From positions 35,146,501 to 35,210,500 of the forward strand of contig CM060923.1 of assembly GCA_030737875.1 (NCBI GenBank): 64,000 nucleotides of DNA. Direction: 5' to 3'. The notes under the pieces are model-generated. The model searched no databases. It was not told the DNA's origin and saw nothing but the letters and a program-made list of their open reading frames with translations. Shown piece after piece: positions 1 to 14,000 of the stretch. The first letter of the stretch is position 1. Each line of letters begins with the position of its first letter. This DNA comes from Allium sativum. Taxonomy: Eukaryota; Streptophyta; Magnoliopsida; Asparagales; Amaryllidaceae. A program made the position numbers and the translations under genes.

Positions 1-3000
1 CATTACCCTTGCCGTGCGAAAATGACCATATATTCTTAACTCAAGGTAATAATAAATTCAAGATTCAAACTTGAGTTAAACCATGTTAAATTATACAAGG
101 TTTTACTAAAATCCACAAATTCTAAATAACATTTCAAATATTGTTGATAACTTTGCAATATTTCTCTTGTAAAAAAAACAATAAACAAATTCAACATTCC
201 TACCGTTTCAAACTAATATCATTTCTCGATAATGGTGAAGCCGTTCAAATTGGGGCATTTTAATTACCTCTCAGACCTTGATCAACAAAATTCTTATTTC
301 AGAATAGATAAAAGTTTGAAGCACAAAACCTATCATTCCATGTACTATCAATTCAATTTACCATTTTATTCAAACCCTGGTTTTAATAACCATATCCTTC
401 GTTTGGCATATTTAATCTCAAAATAAATCTCTTTTACCTTTTATTCAAGCAAATTTACTAAAAGTAAACTCCTTTGTTTTCAACCTCTTGAACGTAACTC
501 ATTGACACTTGTTTTTGTAAAACAAACTATTTTATAAGCCCTTTTACTAAGCCTCTTATTCTTGCAACTTAAAATAATTTTACTTAACCCAATTCCTTAA
601 GTAAAGGCTTATTTAAAAATCATTTTCTGAGTTTTAATCTTCTTTATAAACCTTGTTTCAAAAATTGGATTTAATTATAATGTCTTCTTATAAAATCCTC
701 TTATGTTAATCCGTAAATCTCCTTCCTTTGTAAATTACTTTCAATTTACCTTTGTTTACTAAATTTAGAAATTTAGTAAATAAAAATCTAATTTGAGCCT
801 TTTACGTCGTTTCCTTCCAACCTCTTCGCTTGTACTTATTTCAACTTGATTACTTCTTAATTGGTTCCCATTAAAATAAATTACTTTAATTATTATTATT
901 ATTAATTAATTTCATTCTAAACCGAAGTAAATGGTTTACTTCAATAAAAATAGATCATTTACTCGATTACCGTTATTATTAAATGATAAATACTTCATTA
1001 AGGATTTATCAATCAATAAGCAACTTTAAATATCATAAAATAAGAGGATAATTAATATTCAAGAAATATTATTAAATAAAAACAATTGTTCGTTAAACCA
1101 TCTCTATTATATTGATTGAAAACCATTTAATCTGATTATCAAGTCTAATCAAATGGTTGACTTCGTCACTTGAAACATCAGTTACTTATTAACTGATTTT
1201 AAATTCTCCTCTCGTTAGAATTACATAATTAATTTAATTAAGTCGCTAAACTATTTTGCTTAAAGAGTTATTTTCAAAATAATAATTTGCAGGTTAAATT
1301 CTTGCTTCTATACTTATAAAACTCTTTTAAATTGCCGCAAAATATTATATAACTATCTTTATAAACCATTTATAAATATCGTCTTGTTTAAAGCTTCTAT
1401 TTTAAATAGAAATAAATTTTAAAACTCCATTTCAATTATAAAAATAAATTTTATAATTTCAATTACGTCAATTCGCCTAACGACAAATTAACGCTTTAAA
1501 AACATAGTTTAGATAATTTGTCACAAATAACTTCATGAATACTGTTTATTGATTTAAAACAGCAAACCAACGTTGAATTTCAATTCAACGTTCAATATAT
1601 AATCAACCATCAACATTCAATCAGAATATACTGTCATTTTGGGGTAAATAATCCACATCTGAATAATGTGGAACAATAAACAACATACAAAATATTTTGA
1701 GGGATCTTGTCGGATCCCTCCAACCTGTTCTTCCCTATATCACATATCATAATAATATTTGATAATATTTTGTGAAACAATTATTTAAATAAATCATCCA
1801 ATACGACATTTTATAGATGTAAACAATCATTTAACAAACAATAAGCAACCAATGCATTCGATCATCCAATTTCTATGGTTAACGATGAATTATATTTTTA
1901 TATGATTTTAACACATCATACAATTCCAGAAAGTGTGAGAATTAACTCACCGTGTTTTTTCGATTGGCGGTACATGCGTCATTTCATTTAATTTTAAACT
2001 AGCGTTTAAAATTAAGGGAAAATCCAATAGCTTCCGACTTCAATCTATCCAGCTCGATTGTTTTATATTCTCTGACATGATTCCAACATCTCCACTTTCG
2101 TCGAATTCTCTTCTTCTTGGCATTATAAAAACCGGACCCGCCACTGTTTACCATCACCGTCACCATGTCTTACTCCACTCCATTTGCCTCAGTTGCTCGA
2201 TGGAAACTCCTCTTAATACCATGGTTAAATTCCTTTAACTTGCTTCTTTCCGTTCGTCATTACAAAAGCAAAAACGGTATTGGTCCAAGGAGGCTTAAAT
2301 CATTATTAATTAATGTACGGTTCAGGAGCCCAGGATAGCTCAAAGCCTCACACAGATTTCCGTTCTCTCCCTTCTTTTTTTATTTATAATAAAGAAGGCC
2401 AAAGCCCATTATGCTTTCTCCAAGACCACCCTCTTCTTTTATTCATCTTCTCCCCTATGAACATATATTTCCAGTGCTCCTCTTCTTCTTCCTTCACGCA
2501 AATGCTTCAGCATATTTTGTTTCTTTTTTTTTCATTCATTTGGGCTGAAGCCAAGTAGGAAAAATAACAGTGCCCTCTGGCACCAATATTTCCTTTCTTC
2601 CCTATTACCTTCAAGCAAAACACAAATGGCTCCCTGCCACTTATCTTCAAAGCAACTCAGCTCCTCCCCACGTGCAAAAAATCTACCAAACACCATGCAA
2701 ACACCACCCCTAGTCTTCGCCACCTCAACACCATGCTAGTTCAGGTCCCGCACCAGTGACCTCCGACAGAAACTCTGACCGACACCGCACTCGTCCCCAA
2801 TGAAGAACCCCGAACATCTACTCCTTGAAACCCATGAGTAAAACCACTAACGAAAACAACGTCCGACCCTGCAGCACTCGAAACCCACCTCGTCAAATAT
2901 TGCTATGACAAACCCAGCATGAGAACGCTTGCAACGTGTTGAAATTTTTCGAAGTATCAGCAAATCGTTTTTAGCACTGGATGTAGATGGTTCTCGACAG

Positions 3001-4259
3001 TTGCATGTATGAAGATTTGTTGATAGGTGAATAATGGAGGCAGCATTTTGTTCTTGGATGGAGAAAAGAAAGGCAGTGTGATTTTTTTTCTTTTTGGAAG
3101 AATAAAGGTGATCCCGCTTCAGTTGGTTTCGAAAGAGAAAGAAGGGAGAGACTATTTTAGGAAGAAACAAATGTGGTGGTATATATATATATATAATTTT
3201 ATTATTATTATATGCAGTTTTCGAATGAAAGATGAGGACACCAAATGTTTTAAAGATCCATTAACACGCGTAAAGATGCCGCACAAGGACAAAACAATTT
3301 TGTAAAGATTAGAGTTTTCTTTTCTAAGTATGTCGGCATCCGCACATAAACACCGATACATCACTAATGAAAGGTTCAGACGATCAGAAGTTTTAAATTT
3401 TGATGTGAAGGACGACTTTTATGTGAAAGGACCAGCGATAGTTTACGAAGACGACTAACGATATTGTGGCGTATTACGCTCGACGTTCGCGGTTCGTACA
3501 ACCAATCTAAACTTCGGTCGTAACAAAGTTGGAAATTACACAATAATTTAATTTTTCGGATAAAATGGACCGATACAATATACATTGATTTTAAAATGAA
3601 CGAATCTACTAATAATAAATTATTATTAACATATATATTCAAATAGAATTGTATATAACTTCAAAATAATCTAGCACAGATTTTAAACTCAACATATCGA
3701 ATTCTAAATTAAAATGGTCTTAAAAATATTTAAAATCCTTTTATTTTATAAAATAAATCATCATAATTTATAAACGAATCCCATAGCGACTATTTAAAAA
3801 TTTGATTTGGACATAAAAAAAATCTATAATATGTAAACTCGATTTTTCTGCTTCATTAGAAAATTATTATCCAATATATTTGGGCATTTCCTGTTTCGAA
3901 GAAATCAGGCTTAAATTAGATTCTGTAACCAATTAAAGTGCAAAACGTTATATTACGAACTATCGTGCTGCTGTAGCTCGTTTTATAATTAAAATCATAA
4001 ATTAAATATTCGAACATCATTTAATAAATGATAAATTTAATAAAATTAAATATAAACTTAAATAAATACTGTTATATCACCTAATCATTTAATATTGCAA
4101 ATCTAGCCAATTTCGATTATTTCAAAATTTAATTATTATTTTATTATTTAGGCAAATATAATATTAAAAATAATTAAATTTAAACCATTAAAAATATAAA
4201 TCGACATTTAAAACAAATTTTAAATATTAAATTAAACGGTAACAATCTGGCCCGTTACA
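1..4259 (-). repeat. G0 LTR1 (6.1 kb-type LTR, cut by window edge)
   Basis: This is the first of three copies of the same long terminal repeat; it aligns along its length with 20767-25139 and with 41222-45581. The sense strand is minus, because the sequence next to its right end is a purine tract on minus and a TGTAACGGGCC terminus follows at 4259 reading leftward. The left third of the LTR lies outside the window. No reading frame is conserved between the three copies, so the short ORFs inside it are chance. The copies differ by many point changes and small indels, so this is an old element. Confidence 0.8.
3180..3196 (-). promoter_or_regulatory. putative TATA box of G0 LTR1
   Basis: An alternating TA run of about 17 bases lies about 1.07 kb inside the sense start of the LTR. 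The same position in LTR2 (24061-24068) and LTR3 (44519-44526) also carries TATATATA, followed on the minus strand by a CT-rich leader. Conservation in all three copies and the AT-rich run expanded here make it the best core-promoter candidate. No transcript evidence is available. Confidence 0.45.
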
Positions 4260-4276
4260 TTCCTTCCTCCTTAAAA
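4260..4276 (-). other. polypurine tract of G0 (left unit)
   Basis: The minus strand reads CTTTTAAGGAGGAAGGAA immediately before the TGTAAC terminus of LTR1, the position where plus-strand DNA synthesis is primed in LTR retrotransposons. The equivalent tract next to LTR2 is at 25140-25154. It fixes the element's sense strand as minus. Confidence 0.7.
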
Positions 4277-4619
4277 GAATTTCGTCCCTGAAATTACTAA
4301 GATAGGAAAAATGCCAGAAACCCATAATTTTTCAAAAATTTACTTTAGTTAAAATATTCAGTTTCTAATTTTTTTATTAAAAACTAATCCAAATAGTTTT
4401 AAATCAAAAAAAAATCATTCTTATTAACAAAAATTTCCCAAAAAGATTTGAAATTTTCTAACACTTTAAATTTGGAAAAAATTTGGCGGTGTCTCCCCTA
4501 CACGGAGGGACTCCTGCAATAATGCAGGAATAAAAATAAATCTATTGACCCGCACGGTCGGAAAATCCACTTCAAAATCCAAATTAAAACTAAAAAAATT
4601 ATATGTTACATAAGCATAC
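4260..4619 (-). mobile_element. G0 internal region, part 1 (non-coding)
   Basis: This 360-bp stretch matches the first part of the uninterrupted internal region 25140-26136. It continues at 18376 after the inserted solo LTR G4. It contains the polypurine tract but no protein-coding signal; the whole internal region is only about 1 kb and lacks gag and pol. That makes G0 a large non-autonomous LTR element (LARD type) that would have depended on proteins from another gypsy element. Confidence 0.75.
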
Positions 4620-7600
4620 TGTAACGACCCAAGGAATTTTCGACTCCGAAAATCGACATAAAACACGATGTCGACTATTCAAACATCGGAAATACCTGAT
4701 CATTAATAGAAAGAAGTTAGAGGGTGAGAATAGATAAGATAGAAAAGTAGAATAGAAGAAGAAGACAACTGAATTGAATCAGAGAACATACAAATCTCAC
4801 AGCGGAACGAACAAAATATGTTATACAAGATAATTTTTGAAATACAAAACTGAACTGTATAAACATACCATTATCAGGGTACAACCTATATCATCACAGC
4901 GGAAATAAACTCTATATATAACTAATGTCGAAGCCTCATGCTCCAAACTCCTCCACATATCTGTAAAATCCTAACTACTTGACTGCCTGTACAAATTTGG
5001 GCAACCAAGAGTTTAGGGAAAAACAAAACAAATAAACTTTGGGTCAGTCATGGGACTGGTGTGAGTAAACTCCGACGATTCGGTTTAACTTTTCAAAAAA
5101 ACCATTTTATAGGAAAAGAGAATCGTAAGACCGATCCACACATAAATACGGATGGTTTTTACCTTACGATAACCTAAAACGTTTTGAAAACAATAATATT
5201 CTGATATTATAATAATGTCTAAATACAAGTAAGTAAAAATCTAGCAGAACGCTTGCATCTCACGCTCCACATATATAATATACAAACAAAACCGCGGGCG
5301 CTTATTGGAGGTTGGATTCCGATTATGACAAGGTATGGAACCACCAGCCGATAGTGTATCTCTAGAGAGGAATACACTGGGTTCAACAAGAATGTCTTGC
5401 AACCCGGCCACACATGACTGACCATTCATTTCTCTTGAGTGTATCGAATATATTGTTACCCACGGTTGCTAGCAACATAACCGTTCCCGAGAGATAAAGA
5501 AGCGAAAATAAGTAACAAATATGAATATTCTCTAGATGGTGACTATACACCCTAATGGGGGCGACCCACATAGTCATGCTGCCTGCCCGATTTTTGTCAT
5601 TTCCTGGTTGATGAGGCTTGAAGTCATAACGTATCTTTTGACAGATCACACCTCCATTTACTTTGAATGCCACATCGTCATACCCGCTAAATCACAAATT
5701 GATTTCCAAAAAAAAATACCATGGGTATAAAGCTAAGAGAAACGAATTCCTCTGCCACCAAACATGGATATGTTTGAAGCGATTAACTTACGTGATCCAT
5801 TAGATATACTCTATCAGACATTCGTCCCTTCAAGTTGTCTTGGGACTGGACAAACCGAACAACCCTTGCACTTTACTCTGTCTTCAATTATCTTCATCAT
5901 ATTTGATTCGCAACGCTAATGCCCATACGGAGTGGTTTTCAGAAAATAAATATGATCCCGGTCTCTCCGTATTGACAACGGAAAAATAGTCTAAACTTTG
6001 ATAGTCGGTGATTTAACTTTCAAAGGAAAACATACATAAAAACGATGGTCGTATTTCCAAATGGAAATCTTACCGATCAATCGTCAATCAACACTGAGCC
6101 CCTTTAATTAATTTATCAATAATTTATTCATTTCCTAATTTGTTGTTCCCCATGTTTCTCCCAAACATTCCTTGTAACCCGTTTTAGCCTTACATGATCC
6201 TTGGAAAATGTTTCCATTTATTATACATAGTTTATTTTCTATATTCCAGAAAATATACGACCAATGTCAGAAAATAATTACATCTCCTCACACTTCTTAT
6301 CTTCTATATTTAGGAAATATAAGTTATTAACATTGGAAGACATTTCCAATCTCCATTCTAAACTTCTAATTAATCAAATCATTCCATATTCTATAATCAG
6401 ACAATATCTTTGATTTTATTTGGAAAAATGTTTTCAAACCTTTTTATTTGATTAGACTGATGTTATAAAATCATCGTTACTATATTTAACTCATTAATCA
6501 TTCATTTATCGTACCACTAACCAATCTTGCTATCGAACCTTAACCCTTCCTCAGTTAATCATGATGCCAATCGAGTTGGGGTATAATTACCTCTTAGACC
6601 TTAACTGAACAACATTCTCAACTTCGAAATAGTCAAAGCTCAAAATTTTAAACAGAACATTACTTACGCGACCCTCAGATTTAATTCAAGAATCCCCTTC
6701 CTTTACGGAAAATATTGATTATAACCATAGCGTTATAATCTCTGCTTTTGAAATATTAAATTTCAAAATATAACCTTTATTTAAATAACTAAATAATTAA
6801 TTAGTTAATTAGATAAATAAATAAATCTTGATTATAACCAGAAAGTATATGGTACTTTCCTGAATTCGATGGAATCGAATCCCAATGTATAACTCTCTTC
6901 TGAAAAATCTCCATTTAATTATCTGATCTTTGAGAAAGTATACCATTTCATGTTAACTTCATTTCTAAATTCACTTTTGAATTTATCACTTCCAAACATC
7001 ACCAAATTCCTTTATAACCATTCCAATTTGCAAAACGTTTGTTATTAAATCATTATTCACTTTATAAAGTGAATATTGTTCCTTTATAGAAATCTGGACT
7101 CGTTTTATTAAATCAAATCTTGATTTAAATAATAAATACCATTGCGGTTTTTAAATTTCACCTATCTAGTTATTTGATTAATTCATATTAATATCCCACT
7201 TTGTAGACTTTGTTTATGAGTCAGCTCCTTGCAAAGTATATATCAAGTTTATGACTTTATCTCTCGTACATATCCTACTATATATTATTGGCTTTAAACC
7301 AATATTAATTATCCTATTCATCTCCAAATTTTATAATATATATTCTAAAAACAAATTCTTTTAATAACATTCGACATCAGTCGAATTATAATTACAAACC
7401 TTTATATATTGCTTTATTCAACCCATATTCACATTTCGAACCTCGAAATGAATTTAACAATATCCCTTTTCATTTCCTATTTTTAAATTAACATTCACGG
7501 ATTATTTTATAATAATTATTTAAAAATAATTGTTTATTTCATTTCTAAATATCGTTTATAAATCTAACTTCTTGTTTTAATAAAATTAAAATAAGCTATT

Positions 7601-9461
7601 CTATTCTAGCCAATAGAAATTCAGTTTCTATTTTAAAAATAGAAATTCCCTTTTCGAAACCATAATTTTTTTTCCAATATATCTGAATATTATTTACGGT
7701 ATTTAAATACCAATTACTTCAGGTCAATGTTATTCAAACATCCCAAACACACAATAATCTATAACCGATTATTTGTCACATCATATAATGCAATATATGA
7801 AAAACAACAATATAGTTGTTGAGGAATCCAGTTGGATCCCTCCAACCTGTTTCCTTGCATCCGCAGATGTTAATCAATATAAACCCTACTAATTTCATAG
7901 CCATACACTATATTAAAATAGATAGATCAGTATTCGGTCAACCATCATTATGTATATAATTCCAACCAATTGATAAGTAATCATCCAAACAACCATCACA
8001 CACAGCATTCAATCATTTTTATCAATATTAAATAACGTTTATAAAACTAGACAGAGTTAGTGAGTTTACTCACCTTGATCGTAAATCGTTGAATAATGAT
8101 TAACGGTTGCTAGATCTGATCAAGCATTTTATTTCGCCATAAATTCGAACGAGGTCCAAATGGCTTCAAACTAGTTCCATTATGTAGCCTATGAGCACAC
8201 GATCCCAACATGACAACCCTTTCGTCAAACTAATTTCGTATGCATAAGGTATTACATTAACAGGTTAATACGTTTATTTAATTAATTTAAAACTTAAATT
8301 ATTAAAATATTTGGGCTTTACCTTATTTTTAATTTCGGCCCAATGCTCCTTTCTACCCATGCAGTAAAACACATCCGACCGCATGCTTCAATGCACAGTA
8401 TTCCTTCTTCCTCCTTAATATAAAACGACCTGTTCCCATAATTGTTTTATTTTAATTGCTGTGTGTTTTCAAACCATCAGTTCTTCCAACCTTTAAAAAT
8501 ATAACTTGCTCCTTATTCTCGAAAATATAAACCTTCTACTCCATTCTTCCAGCTAAAACTCTTCCACATCGTTACTTTCGGCCCCACTTCTTTCCATTGC
8601 AAGCACATCCATCTCAATACCATTTTAAACGATCAGCACTCAACCTTTACAGTCCACGTTAGGACTTCACACACGTGAACAGTGCTACTATGGAAACATT
8701 CCTTCACCGTTCTTCACCATGCTTTCAATACTCAAAACACGTTCTTCATTTTACTGTTATAACTCACGTCACCTCCATCTTTTCATGCACGTCATTTCCC
8801 ACAAATGAAAACTGCTACCTACTCCCCTCTTACATCTTTTTTCCTCCTTCCCAGTTAGTTTATAACGCATGGCTCCAGATAAAAATAAACCCACCTGCTT
8901 TATTTTCTCACGCAAGCACTCACTTTTGTCATGCATGAATACTCCATCGATACTCCCTTCCGTTTGCTGCTCCAACATGGATACTTCGCCTTACACAGTA
9001 AACAACTCCGTCATTTTCAATACCTGTCTCCACAAACTCCTCCTTTCTAACTGAAATGTACACGCTCACCATAACATCATTTCCAAAACTTGCTTCCTTC
9101 ACCACTAAACACTCAACTCTCTAATACACCACGCAGGTCTCTCCACTTCCTGGTGGTTTCACCAGCGAGCTCTCCTACACGGAACTTGCGTTCAACCCAC
9201 CCTTCAGACAACCTCCCTTCACGTCGATGCTTGACTAAGCCTTGGCTTCACAGTTCCAGTTCGGGTTCCAGTGCCCTGACCTCCTTTAAACTCAATGCCA
9301 GAATGTCCTAGCCCCATGACTTGCTTTCTAACTTATCAAGAATGGTTTGCACCTTTCAGGGCTGTACAGTGACAGTCCTATGAAATCCCGAAATACAGCT
9401 ATTTGAGAATTTATGTAGTTTTCTAGCACACGAGATTTATGGGTTGATTCCCTGAGGAAGA
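4620..9461 (-). mobile_element. G4 solo LTR, left portion
   Basis: The portion starts with TGTAACGACCC, and the element ends with GGACGTTACA at 18370 after a CACTA insertion. The flanks are CATAC (4615-4619) and CGTAC (18371-18375), a 5-bp target-site duplication with one difference. Removing the insertion rejoins G0 internal sequence exactly as found at 25478-25500. Total LTR length is about 6.1 kb, like G0, and scattered blocks are similar to G0 LTRs, for example near 4860 versus 19240 and 7830 versus 1700, so the two are sister families. The stretch has no coding capacity; several GC-richer blocks (8600-9350) give short spurious ORFs. Confidence 0.75.
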
Positions 9462-9473
9462 CACTACAAAAGG
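9462..9473 (+). repeat. CACTA left terminal inverted repeat
   Basis: CACTACAAAAGG is the exact reverse complement of the right end. It is the presumed binding and cleavage end for the TNP2-type transposase. Confidence 0.95.
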
Positions 9474-9484
9474 CAGCTAAAATA

Positions 9485-9556
9485 GCGACGGGGTAGGGCA
9501 ACGGTTAGCGACGGCTAAAAAAGCGGCCGTCGCTAGCCGTCGCAAACCGTTGCTCG
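9485..9556. repeat. CACTA left subterminal repeats
   Basis: Copies of GCGACGG and its reverse complement CCGTCGC occur in both orientations (AGCGACGG, GCGGCCGTCGCTAGCCGTCGC). Such motifs in En/Spm elements bind the accessory protein that brings the ends together. Confidence 0.75.
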
Positions 9557-9589
9557 ATTTGCAGAATAATAACTGCCGAACCATCTTCT

Positions 9590-11056
9590 TCCTCATTATA
9601 TTTTTTCCCCAAAATCAATACCAAACCCTACCCGTCGCCATTTCTTGCTGCTCCGATTCCAAGCCTCCAATTTCACTTCCAAGGTATTGATTTCGTTCTT
9701 CTATGTCTTCTAACTCTAGTTTATGCTTAATTAGGGTTAATTAGAGGCTTTGGTTGCTAATTTATATGAGTTTGCAAAATTGAATGTTTATGGATATGAA
9801 ATTGGTTGTCTCGAGGGATGTTTATGATAACGGTTGTGTTGTGAGTTGATTTGGGAATAAGTGTAATTGATTAGGAGGGTAAAATCGATGAATATTACAT
9901 ATGTAATTGATTTAGGAAGTTGAAAACAATGATTATCACGTGTTTAATTAGACATACGATGATTGTGTTGTATGTAGAATGTGTGGTATGATGATTTGAA
10001 AATGAATGGAATTAATGTAATTGTTTAATGGTAGTAAATTGATTATTATTCAAATGGTGCAACGATGTCCCTAATGCATGCACTGTTATGTCCCCATCGG
10101 ATGCAAGAATGGTCGGTCCAAAAGAATGCACTTGCAATTGAAAAAAAATTGTTTTGTTACTATAATATTTAGTAATCAAATGTTGATTAAAAATGTTAAT
10201 TCAAAATAGTTCTTCATTTAGGTTTAGATCGGTAAGAATCTTGTTAAATGTGATGAAAATCATATTACTCAACTCTTTGAATTTTTTATGAATTGAAATA
10301 ATTAACTTGAAAGCTTAGTTTATCTTTCAAAAATTTAAAGTAACTAAAATTAATTTTATAATTTATACATTAAACTAAAATGAATCAAAACTTACTAAAA
10401 CTAATTGTCATGTTACTTTACAAATTGAAATTTTGAAGTTTAAGGCGCATCTTTTACTGAAGCGCAAAAAAAGCGCAAAAAGGTCCAAAGCGCAAAAGGC
10501 GTGCTTTTTCATTTGATGTGTGTGTTTCTTGTTTTAAACTTAGGTTGAAAGTGTTTTGACTAATTATGTGAACCCCTTAGATAAATTTGGCCCCGTCCGA
10601 CAAGTGTTGTATATGATCGTTATATGGATATTCGTTTTTCCATAAAACGGAAATCTATATTCATCTGATACAATATTCGTTGGATTTGTCCTTGTATTGG
10701 ACAAGTTACAAATATAATAACGTAACCATATTTTATAAATCATTTCAGTTTAAACGGTTAACAAAATTTCGATGGCACTTCCTTTTTGTTCCCTGTGTAC
10801 ACGCATTTGTGTATGATACAGGGACAAAAGGGAAGTGCTGCCGAAATTTTGTTGAACCGTTTAACCTGAAAGGATTTATAAAATATGCTTACGTTATTAT
10901 ATTTGTAATGGGAAGTAGGTAGACCTGCCGTCAAAGTAGAAAGAAATAAACAAAAAAAAAACTGAAAACATGAAGTAGTTGTAAATGAAATTGTACAAGA
11001 TTTCAATTAATACAAAGTGTTTGATCGAATTTTATAACATTTTTGTTGCAAATCAG
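9590..11056 (+). other. predicted 5' leader and leader intron of the transposase gene
   Basis: A TATA-like ATTATATTTTTT lies near 9594. A GC-richer, CT-rich leader follows, with a good donor (AAG|GTATTG, intron from 9684), and the ORF is preceded by an acceptor-like TTGTTGCAAATCAG ending at 11056, four bases before the ATG. This predicts a non-coding first exon and a 1.37-kb leader intron. No ORF in the stretch is convincing. It holds a large palindrome (10706-10908) and short GCGC-A-rich repeats near 10445-10500. Splicing is inferred from sequence only. Confidence 0.4.
10706..10908. repeat. long imperfect inverted repeat (about 95-bp arms)
   Basis: The left arm starts TTACAAATATAATAACGTAA and the right arm ends with its near reverse complement TTACGTTATTATATTTGTAA. 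The arms stay paired through AAACGGTT/AACCGTTT, GGCACTTCC/GGAAGTGC and TCCCTGT/ACAGGGA down to a short loop near 10801-10814. It lies in the predicted leader intron of the transposase gene. It could be a foldback/MITE insertion or a built-in hairpin; no clear target duplication flanks it. Confidence 0.85.
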
Positions 11057-11060
11057 GAAA

Positions 11061-14000
11061 ATGTTCGATTATTTTCGTGATCGTAGTTGGATGTATCAAC
11101 CGCGTACTGGTAAGAAAGGGTCGATAAAGGAACATTTTTGTAACGGTGTCCAAGAATTTATTAGATTCGCTAAATCTAATAATCGGAGTAACCTAGACAT
11201 TCGATGTCCGTGTAGTAAGTGCAAACATTTGAGGCATTGGAAGCCAGATGTAGTAGAAGTACATTTGTATAAATTTGGTTTTGTGTCGAATTATTACTTA
11301 TGGGATCGTCATGGAGAGCTTGTTCAACCTACGTCTAACCCTGTAGTGGTAGAGGGCGATAGTACAATGATGAACGATAATACAACGACCAATCTGATAG
11401 AAAATATGGTGCAAGATGCAGCACGATCAATGTTTCCCACCATTGATCAAGGCGGCGATGAGAATGAAAATGCTGAAGAACCAACGGAGGAAGCAAAAAA
11501 AATTTATGATTTATTGAATTCTGCGAAGAGGCCGTTGTGGGAAGGGTGTACAAGCGGAACCGAATTATCTGTAACCGCTGAATTCATCACTATGAAATCA
11601 AAATTCAATCTTACAGAAGCTGCATTTACAGCAGTTGTACAAACTGCAAAACGTCATATGCCACCTAATAATTTGATGTGCGATAGTCATTATAAAGTGA
11701 AAAAACTTATGTCTGCTTTTGGACTACCGTATCAGAAGATAGATACATGTGTTAAAGGTTGCATGTTGTATTGGAAAGAAGACGCTTATCTTAGAAAATG
11801 CAAATTTTGCAACGAAGATAGATATAAACCAAGGAAAAAGAAAGGAAAAGAAGTTCCATATAAAAGAATGCATTATCTACCGATAACTCCCAGACTTCAA
11901 CGATTGTATGCATCTTCTGCTACAGCGTGTCATATGCGATGGCATAGCGTGAGAACAGCAGAAGAAGGAACTTTGATACATCCGTCTGATGGTGAAGCAT
12001 GGAAACACTTTGATAGGACTTATCCTGAATTTGCTGCAGAGAGCCGTAATGTTAGGCTCGGTTTATGTACGGATGGATTTTCGCCGTTTTCTCAATTTGG
12101 TAGTAAATATTCATCATGGCCTATCATTGTTACTCCATATAACTTACCTCCATGGATGTGTATGAAAAATCCATATATGTTTCTAACGGTTGTCGTCCCT
12201 GGTCCCGATGATCCGACACAAGGAATTGATGTTTATCTGCAACCGTTGATTGAAGAGTTGAAAACACTGTGGAATGAAGGGGTCGAAACATACGATATTT
12301 CGAGAAAAAGGAATTTTCGTATGTTTGCTTCTGTATTATGGACTATTAGTGATTTTCCTGCGTATGGAATGCTTTCAGGTTGGAGCACATCCGGGCGTCT
12401 GGCTTGTCCTCATTGTATGGATGAGTCACGAGCATTTTCATTAAAGTATGGGAAAAAAATATCTTGGTTTGATTGTCATCGATGCTTTCTACATCCTAAT
12501 CATAAATTTAGAACGGATAAAAAGAACTTCAAAGCTAACAGAGTAGAGAATATGCTACCGCCTAAAGTTTGGACAAGTGAAGAGATATATGAAATTGTAA
12601 GTGAGTACCCAAAGATACACGAAAATGGTAAGCAGGTTGAAATTCCAGGTAAATCGGACATTCATAATTGGTGCAAACAAAGTATATTTTGGGAGTTACC
12701 TTACTGGAAAAATCTAAAACTTCGGCATAATATTGACGTCATGCATAACGAAAAAAACGTTTTTGATAACGTTTTTAATACAGTTTTGAATATAAAGGGG
12801 AAAACTAAGGACGACGTGAATTCACGACGTGATATATTACACTTCTGTAAACGGCCGGAACTTCACTTGTATGCCGAGAATAAAAAACCCAAAGCATGCT
12901 ATGAGCTAGACAACAAGCAAGTAAAACTTGTGCTAAAGTGAGTGGAAGGATTACGATGTCCTGATGGTATTTCTTCTAACCTCCGTAGATGTGTAGACTA
13001 TAAAAACAGTAAATTGAGTGGGATGAAAAGCCATGATTGTCATATAATGATGGAATACTTTTTACCTGTGATTTTCAAGGAACTGTTGCCCACAAAAATA
13101 TGGAGTGTTATAACAGAATTAAGTATGTTTTATAAACAACTCTGTTCAACGACGTTGAAGATAGATCGTTTACGTAAGCTTCAATTAGAAATTCCTGTAC
13201 TGCTCTGCAAACTTGAGAAAATATTTCCACCGGGTTTTTTTAATGTAATGGAACATTTACCTATTCATCTTCCGTCCGAAGCACTCCTTCGAGGTCCAGT
13301 GCAATATGGATGGATGTATCCATTTGAGAGGTAATTTTGTGTATACTCAATACTGTTGATAGAATACAACTTAGATTTTTGTACCAACATATAAATTAAA
13401 TTACTCTTATTATAGGTACTTGAATCATTTGAAGAAAAAAATTAGGCAAAAAGCTCGAGTAGAAGGTTCGATTTGCAAATCGTACCTTGAAGAAGAAGCT
13501 TCATTTTTTTTCTCTCATTACTTCAGTGAAGATGTGAACTTGTCTTTCATATCTGTTCCTCGTAATGAAGAAGCCGTTGAACAGGAGTCTTCTCAGACAA
13601 TGTTATCTATTTTTAGACAACACGGAAGACCTGCTGGAAAATGTGTAGAAATATGGTTAAGTGATGAAGACTACAAAGTGGCACACACATATGTTCTGTT
13701 AAATTGTGTGGAAGTTGCACCATTTGTCAGGTTATATAAAATTCATGTTCAATTCAATTATATATACATCTATATTTATTTGTCTATATTAATAGAAAAG
13801 GAACATAACACATATTTGCAGTATATACGATTCACAACATCCATCTGGTGATCTCAGCAAAGAATTTGCTGTATGGTTTTCAGACTATGTTCATGATCAC
13901 AAAAACGGTGTTGTTAACGAAGGATTACGACATCTTGCTATTGGACCAAAAAGAAATGTCAAGACTTATCCAATATACTTTGTCAATGGATTTAAATTCA

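Noticed and set aside
11043..11060. Start of the transposase at the TTG at 11043
   Set aside because: The six codons before the ATG at 11061 look like the end of an intron (TTGTTGCAAATCAG), and the domain begins at the ATG.
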